Shown here one piece after another: positions 1 through 4,653 of a DNA stretch of 6,672 bases. Location of the stretch: positions 1 through 6,672 of the forward strand of contig JADFXO010000213.1 in assembly GCA_015233485.1 (NCBI GenBank), read 5' to 3'. This DNA is from Nitrospirota bacterium (GTDB lineage: Bacteria; Nitrospirota; Thermodesulfovibrionia; Thermodesulfovibrionales; Magnetobacteriaceae). The number at the start of each line of letters is the position of its first letter. Position 1 is the stretch's first letter. Below the pieces are notes generated by a model, which worked only from the letters and a program-made list of their open reading frames with translations, was not told where the DNA came from and made no database searches. The translations under genes were made by a program, and so were the position numbers.

Positions 1-80
1 TCTTTTCCGTCCATGAGCATGTTCCTGTACGAATCATCCTCTATTTTAGACAATTTGCCGGTATTTATTGAATAAAACAT
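1..80 (-). CDS. N-terminus of an unidentified protein, cut by the window edge
   Basis: Read on the minus strand, an ATG at 80-78 opens a frame that stays open to the window edge: 26 codons beginning MFYSINTGKLSKIEDDSY and continuing RNMLMDGK. A GAGG core lies 4 nt upstream of the ATG (plus positions 85-88), a little close but usable. The pattern of a short beta strand, N-T-G-K, a polar turn and then a Y-x-x-(L/M) helix resembles the N-terminal segment of some radical-SAM/SPASM peptide maturases, but 26 residues cannot prove that and no cysteine motif is visible. It is transcribed away from every other gene here. The frame and start are seen directly; the family is a weak inference. Confidence 0.5.
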   Translation of the reverse strand, partial: MFYSINTGKLSKIEDDSYRNMLMDGK

Positions 81-615
81 TATACCTCTTTCTTACGTGC
101 GCTATGGACAAATAGCATTACAAAACGTTCTTCATATAACACAAATACTAAAAAATAACGTTACAGGTATTTTACGAATGTGGATTTATAAACTACTATA
201 CGATATCGGTTTACAGGAGGGTGCTAATTGTAAAGTTAGGGACTTCTCGGATATTTTAAATTTAAGCATCTGCGCAGAAAAATAACACAAAGATGTAATA
301 GTACGGGTTGTGTGGAAATGCTACGTAACTCTTTTCAATGGACGACAATAAAGCGCGCCACTTTCCTTTGATATATACCCACACTATTCTTATGCATATT
401 ACTTATTATAATACCAACTCCATAATAATTAAGTCCTTAAAAATAGATATCGAAAAATTATGCATATTATTAACCGTATTATTTATATTGCAAATAACTC
501 AGATATTATGCATTAGTAGTCAACGGTTGTTTGAAGAATAGGTTTGTAATGTTATATATCATCCTATCAATTAATGCTATAGTGTTCATGGGTTATTGAG
601 TTTGAAAATTAATAC
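81..615. other. AT-rich stretch with no convincing gene
   Basis: No reading frame here has both a credible ribosome binding site and protein-like composition. Two plus-strand frames of 62 and 67 codons (97-285 from a GTG, 338-541 from an ATG) lack Shine-Dalgarno sites and look like chance openings in AT-rich DNA. The stretch should carry the promoter of the leftward gene at 80-1, but no clear -35/-10 pair was found. The only structure noted is a set of three TTATGCAT-containing direct repeats, listed separately. Confidence 0.5.
390..515. repeat. three TTATGCAT direct repeats
   Basis: TTATGCATATTA occurs exactly at 390-401 and 458-469, and a shortened form TTATGCATTA at 506-515. Each contains the palindrome ATGCAT. 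The copies lie 68 and 48 bp apart in AT-rich, apparently non-coding DNA. They could be protein-binding sites. Chance is not excluded in such AT-rich sequence. Confidence 0.4.
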
Positions 616-644
616 TTGACAAGCGTGTTAATAAACACTATACA
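616..644 (+). promoter_or_regulatory. sigma-70-type promoter P1 with internal inverted repeat
   Basis: A consensus -35 TTGACA (616-621) and a -10 TATACA (639-644) are separated by 17 bp. Inside the spacer is the inverted repeat GTGTT-aata-AACAC (625-638), ending immediately before the -10. A repressor bound there would block RNA polymerase, so this is a candidate operator. The promoter reads toward the micro-ORFs and the 192-aa gene. Confidence 0.65.
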
Positions 645-699
645 CGGGACTCCTGTCGTAGGAATTAATTTTTATTTTGATATTGCTAAATATATCTAC

Positions 700-729
700 T
701 TGACATATATATTTATTTTGTTTTATAGT
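700..729 (+). promoter_or_regulatory. sigma-70-type promoter P2
   Basis: TTGACA at 700-705 and TATAGT at 724-729 are separated by 18 bp. Transcription would start near 736, about 20 nt before the strong GAGGAGG site of the first micro-ORF. It stands about 84 bp downstream of P1 in the same direction, so the two form a tandem pair. Confidence 0.6.
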
Positions 730-768
730 AAATTATAATAAGTTCATTTTCGGTGAGGAGGTTTATTA

Positions 769-795
769 ATGATACTATACAAAATAAGGAGGTAA
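769..795 (+). CDS. 8-codon leader ORF (MILYKIRR)
   Basis: The near-perfect ribosome binding site GAGGAGG (755-761) sits 7 nt before an ATG that opens only eight codons, MILYKIRR, before TAA. The last codons AGG AGG TAA also form the AAGGAGGT ribosome binding site (786-793) of the next micro-ORF. Translation of the two should therefore be coupled or mutually interfering. The strength of the site and its place just after promoter P2 argue for real translation; the peptide itself is more likely regulatory than functional. No homologue is recognised. Confidence 0.4.
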   Translation: MILYKIRR

Positions 796-800
796 AGCAT

Positions 801-866
801 TTGAAAAGTTGCCAGGATGGTATCCGGCAAGGGCTTTTTAAGCCTTGCCGGAGTTGTAGAGTGTAA
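801..866 (+). CDS. 21-codon cysteine-containing micro-ORF, possible leader peptide
   Basis: A TTG start lies 7 nt after AAGGAGGT (786-793) and opens 21 codons ending in TAA. The peptide starts MKSCQDGIRQ and ends FKPCRSCRV, with three cysteines (residues 4, 16 and 19, the last two as C-x-x-C) and basic residues. Its coding DNA contains three segments able to form two alternative hairpins (809-830 or 823-852), as in leader-peptide attenuators. The peptide could instead be a small product in its own right. The minus strand is also open across this region (744-1013, 89 codons), but that frame lacks a good ribosome binding site and opposes P1 and P2. Confidence 0.4.
   Translation: MKSCQDGIRQGLFKPCRSCRV
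809..852 (+). promoter_or_regulatory. mutually exclusive hairpins inside the 21-codon ORF
   Basis: Segment 823-832 (TCCGGCAAGG) is perfectly complementary to 843-852 (CCTTGCCGGA), giving a 10-bp stem that can extend by 2 bp past a one-base bulge. Its first eight bases can alternatively pair with TTGCC(a)GGA at 809-817, with loop TGGTA. A ribosome near the ORF start would mask the first segment and favour the second hairpin. No U-run follows, so this is not an intrinsic terminator; any control would act on translation or RNA stability. Confidence 0.5.
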
Positions 867-1042
867 AACGATCTCTTCGCAAGGATAGTATAACACATCT
901 GCCACCATCTCGCCAAAAAATGTAGTGAAATCTAAGTACTTGTTGCGATAACAGGCAAAAAAAGTAATAAGCTTGTTCTGTGGGCAGGTTGCTCTGAATA
1001 ACAAGTATCTCATAAACCCTTATTATTGTGAGGAATAATGCA
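867..1042. other. leader between micro-ORFs and the 192-aa gene
   Basis: No gene is supported. An 8-bp inverted repeat TACTTGTT (937-944) / AACAAGTA (1000-1007) encloses 55 bp. The Shine-Dalgarno GAGGA of the next gene lies at 1030-1034. Longer minus-strand frames crossing here lack good start signals. Confidence 0.4.
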
Positions 1043-1621
1043 ATGAACCGTAGAATATTAAACGTCAAGGACATAGAAACAACTTGTATAGAAAAAGATT
1101 CTTCTTTCTATATTGTAACTCTTAGAACAATGCAAATATCTGAGGAGGAAACAATAAAACTCAAAAAGTCTGTGCGGAAACGCTATAAAGATGTGTTAAA
1201 AGAAACTCAAATATCTAACGTTGAAAAACTAGTAGAAAAATATGGAAACGATGCAGTTTTTAAAAATGGGTTCAAACACCCACGGATTAAGAAACTTATA
1301 ATAAAGTATAACACTTTTGATATATTGGGCGACATATACGATAATATTCCAACGTTCAGTTACAAAGATGCAAAATACAATTATAAAAGATTTAGGAAGC
1401 AGGAATTACAAGAGCGCTGGAAAGGATATATGCTTTATGACTTAGCTGAAGCCGCTGCAGGCCTGCATATACTACCATGTCTTGAAATAGCTCTCGAAGA
1501 AACAGCCGTCATTTTGTCAAAAGGTGATAGATCTGGCAGATATACCCATTATATGTCTGGCAGTTGTATATGTATAAGAAGATATGAAATTGCAACACCC
1601 ATTAATCGAGTTATATCATGA
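1043..1621 (+). CDS. unrecognised 192-aa basic protein
   Basis: The start ATG at 1043 is chosen because GAGGA (1030-1034) stands 8 nt upstream. A GTG in the same frame at 1028 would overlap that site. The product is lysine/arginine-rich and mostly helical in appearance, with a charged central part (SEEETIKLKKSVRKRYKDVL), a second basic block (YNYKRFRKQELQERWKGY) and an alanine-rich helix followed by four more hydrophobic segments. There is no signal peptide, membrane helix or recognisable catalytic motif, and no family is recognised. The stop codon coincides with the first bases of a group II intron remnant, so the natural C-terminus may have been replaced or truncated. Promoters P1 and P2 and the leader elements upstream could control it. 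Confidence 0.65.
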   Translation: MNRRILNVKDIETTCIEKDSSFYIVTLRTMQISEEETIKLKKSVRKRYKDVLKETQISNVEKLVEKYGNDAVFKNGFKHPRIKKLIIKYNTFDILGDIYDNIPTFSYKDAKYNYKRFRKQELQERWKGYMLYDLAEAAAGLHILPCLEIALEETAVILSKGDRSGRYTHYMSGSCICIRRYEIATPINRVIS

Positions 1622-1771
1622 GAGCGATATTGGTGAAGCTGGCGGCCGGTCATTTATTAGAAGGCCAGATGTGGAACGTACGCCTCTATAGGAATAGGCG
1701 TGAGCCGGATATGTGGAAACTCTCACTTTCGGTTCTTTAGGTAGTAGGGCTTCCTACGAGCTTTTATTACC
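1622..1771 (+). mobile_element. 3' end of a degenerate group II intron
   Basis: The run of elements is typical of the 3' part of a bacterial group II intron. A stem CTGGC/GCCAG (1639-1643/1664-1668) is followed by GTGGAACG, then a short hairpin CGCC..GGCG (1681-1700), then a 34-nt domain V-like element (1702-1735) starting GAGCCGGA and ending TTCGGTTC with a GAAA tetraloop. A domain VI-like hairpin (GTAGG/CCTAC, 1744-1748/1753-1757, outer GGTA/TACC) follows. No reverse transcriptase frame and no recognisable domain I occur upstream, so this is a truncated relic or a short ORF-less form. The 5' boundary is uncertain; the 3' end is probably near 1771-1775. Confidence 0.65.
1702..1735 (+). ncRNA. 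group II intron domain V, upper stem decayed
   Basis: The element has the canonical 34-nt length, an 8-bp lower helix (GAGCCGGA with TTCGGTTC, including G-U pairs), the AGC catalytic triad, a 2-nt bulge (CT) on the 3' side and a GAAA loop in the expected place. The upper stem is broken: the base pairs at positions 10/23, 11/22 and 13/20 of the element are mismatched (A-C, T-T, T-T). Splicing competence is therefore doubtful. Confidence 0.65.
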
Positions 1772-1804
1772 TTAAAAACAGGAATAAATTATATATGGAG
1801 AACT

Positions 1805-3448
1805 ATGCATAAGAATGAGTTTATAAGCTTAATAAAAGAATGTATCTCATCAGGCAATGTTCGTCTTGGTATATTAGGTCTTCTGATCACTGAATTGCCG
1901 CCGGAAATCGGGGAACTCTCAGATTTACTAGAGCTTTACCTTACTGAAAATCAGTTGACAGATATTCCGCAGGACATCGGGAAACTTACAAGACTTGAAA
2001 AACTTTACATATTGAAAAATCGGCTATCAGAGATTCCACCAGAAATCGGGGACCTAACAAAACTAATAAAGCTGAACCTTACAGGAAACCGTATAGAGAG
2101 TCTGCCGCCGGAGATAGGAAATCTTATACGCTTGCGAAAACTTAACCTTTCTGACAACTTGATTAAAAGCCTTCCTGTGGAGATAGGGAATCTCACAAAT
2201 CTGCAAGAGATTGATATTTCTAACAATTGGCTTTGCGAGCTTCCAAAAGAGATATGGAAGCTCTCGAAGCTACAAAAGGTTAACCTTTCAACGAGAAACT
2301 TTTACTATTCAGACTATGGACTAACTGAACTTCCTTCAGAGATAAGGAATCTCACTGACCTGCGGGAGTTAAACCTTGATCGAAATCGTCTAACTGGGCT
2401 TCCCTCGGAGATAGGGAAAATGACAAATTTGACAAAGCTTGACATTGTGCAGAATCGTCTAACTGAGCTTCCCTCAGAGATCGGGAAGCTCAGAAATTTA
2501 CGAGAGCTTAACCTTGAGCAGAATCGTCTAACTGAACTTCCCCCGGAGATAGCGAAGCTCATAAAACTAGAAAAGCTTAACCTTTCAGAAAATCGGGTAA
2601 CAGGCCTACCGATGTGGTTATGGAAGCTCACAAACCTTCAAGAGCTTTATTTTGCAGACAATATACATAGATTAACCAAGCTTCCGCCGGATATAGGAAA
2701 GCTCATAAATCTGGTACAGCTGGACATTAAAGATAACTCGATTACAAGCCTTCCTGCGGAGATATGGAATCTAAAAAATATGAGGGAGCTTAACCTTTCA
2801 AACAACATGCTAATAAAACTGTCTGCGAAGGTTGGGCGTCTAACAAATCTGAGACGGTTTAATATTGCAAATAACAAGCTTAAAGATATTCCATCGGCGA
2901 TAGGTAATCTCATAAACCTGCAAGCGCTTGACATTCAGTATAATCATATATCCAAGATTCCGCCAGAGATCTTCAACCTAACAAACCTGAAAGAGCTTAT
3001 CCTTTTGCATAACGAGCTAACGGAGCTTCCGCCAGAGGTCGGTAATCTCGTAAATCTAAGTGTGCTTACCATTACTTCAAACAAGCTAACGGAGCTTCCG
3101 CCAGAGGTCGGTAATCTCGTAAATCTAAGAGTGCTTACCATTTCTTCAAACAAGTTAGCGGAGCTTCCGCCAGAGATCGGTAATCTAGCAAATCTAGAAT
3201 TGCTTATTATTTCAGGCAACAAGTTGAGAGAGTTGCCACACGAGATCGGGAAGCTAACAAAATTACGAAGGCTTGACATTTCAAAGAATCAGATAACAGA
3301 GATTCCTTCAGAGATCGGCAATCTCGAAAATATAAAACAGCTTGAAATTGATGATAACCCATTAAGGATTCCTCCTCCGGAGATCGTTAACCAGGGAATG
3401 ACAGTTGTTTTATCATATCTAAAGAAACTCATGGGCAGCAGTATCTAG
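1805..3448 (+). CDS. stand-alone leucine-rich-repeat protein, 21 repeats
   Basis: The 547-residue product is almost entirely leucine-rich repeats of 23 residues, consensus LTELPPEIGNLTNLRELNLSNNx, beginning near residue 27 after a short N-terminal helix. About 21 repeats can be counted; the sixth carries a 7-residue insertion (TRNFYYSDYG) and the eleventh a 2-residue one. The family forms curved solenoids that bind proteins. The C-terminal cap (PPPEIVNQG, then VVLSYLKKL) resembles the segment that precedes Roc-COR GTPase or other effector domains in ROCO-type proteins, yet the frame stops five residues later at TAG. There is no signal peptide or cell-wall anchor, so it is probably cytoplasmic. 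The ATG at 1805 follows GGAG (1797-1800) with short 4-nt spacing. Its partner and role are unknown. Confidence 0.93.
   Translation: MHKNEFISLIKECISSGNVRLGILGLLITELPPEIGELSDLLELYLTENQLTDIPQDIGKLTRLEKLYILKNRLSEIPPEIGDLTKLIKLNLTGNRIESLPPEIGNLIRLRKLNLSDNLIKSLPVEIGNLTNLQEIDISNNWLCELPKEIWKLSKLQKVNLSTRNFYYSDYGLTELPSEIRNLTDLRELNLDRNRLTGLPSEIGKMTNLTKLDIVQNRLTELPSEIGKLRNLRELNLEQNRLTELPPEIAKLIKLEKLNLSENRVTGLPMWLWKLTNLQELYFADNIHRLTKLPPDIGKLINLVQLDIKDNSITSLPAEIWNLKNMRELNLSNNMLIKLSAKVGRLTNLRRFNIANNKLKDIPSAIGNLINLQALDIQYNHISKIPPEIFNLTNLKELILLHNELTELPPEVGNLVNLSVLTITSNKLTELPPEVGNLVNLRVLTISSNKLAELPPEIGNLANLELLIISGNKLRELPHEIGKLTKLRRLDISKNQITEIPSEIGNLENIKQLEIDDNPLRIPPPEIVNQGMTVVLSYLKKLMGSSI
3022..3228 (+). repeat. 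recent 69-bp tandem duplication within the LRR gene
   Basis: Units beginning GGAGCTTCCGCCAGAG at 3022, 3091 and 3160 are exactly 69 bp (one 23-residue repeat) apart. The first two are nearly identical at the DNA level, differing at only a few bases. The third has diverged more, while most other repeats in the gene are conserved only in protein. This marks recent repeat expansion. Confidence 0.85.
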
Positions 3449-3893
3449 CGAGATAGGGACAATGATTATAATTACGAAATAAATATAACGGTACTGATTT
3501 CATTGACAATTCTATAAACTCTCTCTAAACTAAAATATGAGCAGGGAAATTGACTGTGGTGATATGTGAAAATGAGCTTTTAAAAGGAGATGGAAAGGTT
3601 GTTAAAGCATAGCAGAATTGTCGTTTCTTTAATTTAGACTATAGTCAGGAATAGCCAAAGCGCAGGGACAAACACCTAGGATGCTGAATGCCTTATTGAA
3701 AATATATACTTATAATAATTTATTCGTTTAGGAGGATCAAAGTATGCAGCAAATAATCTATAAAGAATAGCACAAGATGGAAAAAGGAAAGCGTTTCATT
3801 TGTGAATTTAATGTTGTCAAGTATTATTTATCGAGAATATTAAATAACGGTACCTTACGCTCAAAATCAGGGAAATATGTGATAAATAGTCAG
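3449..3893. other. intergenic region after the LRR gene
   Basis: No intrinsic terminator for the LRR gene is obvious. The region holds a promoter (3503-3531), a 15-codon frame opening at 3590 without a properly spaced ribosome binding site, a 10-bp palindrome GACTATAGTC (3637-3646) and the amber-interrupted small ORF listed separately. No effector-domain frame continuing the LRR protein was found. Confidence 0.5.
3503..3531 (+). promoter_or_regulatory. sigma-70-type promoter P3
   Basis: TTGACA (3503-3508) and TAAACT (3526-3531) are separated by 17 bp. The -35 is perfect and the -10 matches four of six positions. It would drive transcription toward the small ORF at 3744 and the rep control region. 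Confidence 0.45.
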
Positions 3894-3938
3894 TTGAAAT
3901 ATTCGAAATATGGCTGTATAATAATAGATGTAATGTAA
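3744..3938 (+). pseudogene. small ORF interrupted by an in-frame TAG
   Basis: A strong GGAGGA site (3731-3736) lies 7 nt before an ATG that encodes MQQIIYKE and then meets TAG (3768-3770). The same frame is open for another 55 codons to TAA (3936-3938), giving HKMEKGKRFICEFNVVKYYL and more, with protein-like mixed composition. It could be a small gene inactivated by one amber mutation, a UAG read through, or an 8-residue leader followed by a chance open frame. A restart at the ATG at 3777 would yield 53 residues but has no good ribosome binding site. No family is recognised. Confidence 0.4.
3894..3922 (+). promoter_or_regulatory. strong promoter P4, likely start of the rep operon transcript
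   Basis: TTGAAA (3894-3899) and a perfect TATAAT (3917-3922) are separated by 17 bp, the best promoter in the window. A transcript starting near 3929 would run about 470 nt before the first rep-operon start codon at 4402. It would cross the opposing small RNA at 4061-4123. Confidence 0.65.
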
Positions 3939-3964
3939 ATAGTATATACTCTTACTGAGGCATC

Positions 3965-4070
3965 AAATATATATAGGAGTGGAGCTACAAATGATTATCA
4001 AGTAAAGCTAACATAGAAGTGGTAAAAAGAAGCATCGAAATATATAGGATAGGTAGTTGGTAAAAAGAAA
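3965..4070 (+). repeat. imperfect direct duplication in the rep leader
   Basis: Two blocks share the same order of short matches: AAATATAT..AGGA (3965-3978 and 4038-4049) followed by GGTAAAAAGAA (4021-4031 and 4059-4069). The second copy lacks the micro-ORF present in the first. The second GGTAAAAAGAA also supplies, on the minus strand, the T-tract of the terminator. Confidence 0.5.
3991..4005 (+). promoter_or_regulatory. 4-codon leader ORF (MIIK) with good ribosome binding site
   Basis: AGGAGTGGAG (3975-3984) precedes an ATG by 6 nt. The frame reads M-I-I-K-stop. It falls in the long leader between P4 and the rep operon, upstream of the antisense RNA target. Ribosome loading here could influence leader folding. 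It is too short to judge as a peptide gene. Confidence 0.3.
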
Positions 4071-4097
4071 AGCGGTATAGGCTGAAACTATACCGCT
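4061..4097 (-). terminator. intrinsic terminator reading leftward
   Basis: A perfect 10-bp stem (4071-4080 with 4088-4097; AGCGGTATAG/CTATACCGCT) has a 7-nt loop. On the minus strand it is followed by TTTTCTTTTT, the hallmark of a Rho-independent terminator. On the plus strand no U-tract follows, so it would act only on leftward transcription, although the sense leader would form the same hairpin. Confidence 0.8.
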
Positions 4098-4123
4098 AAT
4101 CTGAGAGTGTCTTTACTACACGA
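4061..4123 (-). ncRNA. predicted antisense RNA to the rep leader, ~63 nt
   Basis: A minus-strand promoter (4158-4130) and the leftward terminator (4097-4061) are spaced to yield an RNA of about 63 nt starting near 4123. It would carry a small 5' hairpin (GTGT/ACAC) and the terminator hairpin with loop UUUCAGC. The RNA is fully complementary to the leader transcribed from P4 toward rep. Antisense RNAs of this size and position control copy number in several plasmid families. Both complementary loops contain a YUNR-type sequence (UUCA in the antisense, CUGA in the sense), a motif known to speed RNA-RNA pairing. Existence and function are inferred from signals only. Confidence 0.5.
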
Positions 4124-4320
4124 TGATCGATTATAACATACTCTGCTGTAATAGTAAAGTCTTCTAACCTCCAGCAAATAATAATTAACATTAGATGTGC
4201 GCGTATAGTTAACCAGAGACTGTAATCCTTGTAAGTGAGGGACAATAAGGTATTTCTTATTAGTCTTAAAGGCACAGGATATTGTTTCTGGTTATATGGG
4301 GATTTATGTCTCAGGCTCAT
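4096..4320 (-). CDS. doubtful 74-aa frame ending at the leftward terminator
   Basis: A minus-strand frame from ATG at 4320 to TAG at 4096-4098 stops exactly at the base of the terminator hairpin, the layout of a real gene. However, no Shine-Dalgarno site precedes the start (AATTAATT), and no promoter was found upstream. The product (starting MSLRHKSPYNQKQ, with a hydrophobic LMLIIICW segment) matches no family I recognise. The small-RNA promoter lies inside it. The same DNA is the rep leader on the plus strand, so it may be non-coding. Both readings are listed because the sequence does not settle the matter. Confidence 0.25.
   Translation of the reverse strand: MSLRHKSPYNQKQYPVPLRLIRNTLLSLTYKDYSLWLTIRAHLMLIIICWRLEDFTITAEYVIIDHRVVKTLSD
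4130..4158 (-). promoter_or_regulatory. extended -10 promoter for the antisense RNA
   Basis: On the minus strand, TTTACT (plus 4153-4158) and TATAAT (plus 4130-4135) are 17 bp apart. The -10 is preceded by TGT, forming an extended -10 element (TGnTATAAT). The -35 matches four of six positions, so the promoter is probably strong because of its -10. Confidence 0.6.
4211..4293. other. nested inverted repeats in the rep leader
   Basis: AACCAGA (4211-4217) pairs with TCTGGTT (4287-4293). Nested inside are ATCCT/AGGAT (4225-4229/4276-4280) and AATAAG/CTTATT, the latter with a 6-nt loop. Either strand could fold into a long imperfect stem. It lies between the antisense RNA target and the first rep-operon gene, where a structure could affect leader read-through or translation. 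No U-tract makes it a terminator. Confidence 0.35.
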
Positions 4321-4401
4321 AATTAATTTAGATACGGCAAAAAATACTCATAGCGTAAATAGTAGTTATTATATGTATTACTAATTTTCTTAGGAGATAA
4401 A

Positions 4402-4638
4402 ATGAAAAAGACAATAGAAATAGAAGACGCCTCAGTAGTAGCATTCCTGACATTGAAGGAAATTCCGACTACCCCGTTTATTCGCAATGATGGAAGAGTC
4501 TCGTTTCGCGTAGATAGAAATAGTTTGCAAGATGCTCTGGACGAAATGCATAAGAACGTGACTGTCAGAATCCTTGATTATATTTCTGCCCTAAAATCAA
4601 CAAAAAATATAATTTTTAATCTTAAGTGTATGCAGTAA
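4402..4638 (+). CDS. small DUF5659-like protein, first gene of the rep operon
   Basis: The 78-residue product starts 6 nt after TTAGGAGA, a good ribosome binding site. The order of elements is a short strand, F-L-T-L-K-E-I-P, a second strand in RVSFRV, a helix with SLQDALDEM, then a final V-R-I-L-D-Y-I-S-A-L-K-S helix. This resembles the small DUF5659-type proteins found on phages and plasmids of Bacillota (variable strand, then a V-F/F-R-V strand, then an L-x-A-L-K-S helix), but the match is from memory and only moderate. It has no catalytic residues. The rep gene begins 15 nt after its stop, so the two are probably co-transcribed, and a supporting role in replication is possible. Confidence 0.75.
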   Translation: MKKTIEIEDASVVAFLTLKEIPTTPFIRNDGRVSFRVDRNSLQDALDEMHKNVTVRILDYISALKSTKNIIFNLKCMQ

Positions 4639-4653
4639 AAAAAAGGAATCTTA

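Noticed and set aside
97..541. Two plus-strand frames of 62 and 67 codons
   Set aside because: No ribosome binding site, one begins with GTG, composition is that of translated AT-rich DNA, and no promoter fits.
823..852. Hairpin as a Rho-independent terminator
   Set aside because: No U-run follows on either strand.
713..1074. Three overlapping minus-strand frames of 67-89 codons
   Set aside because: They oppose strong plus-strand promoters and ribosome binding sites, have weak or no start signals of their own, and overlap each other in different frames.
1267..1282. TGGGT-TCAAAC-ACCCA hairpin resembling a tRNA T-arm
   Set aside because: Loop is one base short, no acceptor or anticodon arms can be drawn, and it lies inside the 192-aa gene.
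3022..3228. Tandem repeats as a CRISPR array or minisatellite
   Set aside because: Units are in-frame LRR codons of 69 bp without spacers; protein periodicity explains them.
2005..3279. Four minus-strand frames of 73-111 codons inside the LRR gene
   Set aside because: They are shadows of the repeats: serine/arginine-rich translations of the antisense of LPPEIG-type units.
3590..3637. 15-codon frame after AAAAGGAG
   Set aside because: The ATG directly abuts the ribosome binding site; only an internal TTG is properly spaced, leaving 12 codons with no other support.
3637..3646. Palindrome GACTATAGTC as an operator or attachment site
   Set aside because: Only 10 bp, does not extend, no second copy and not placed on a promoter.
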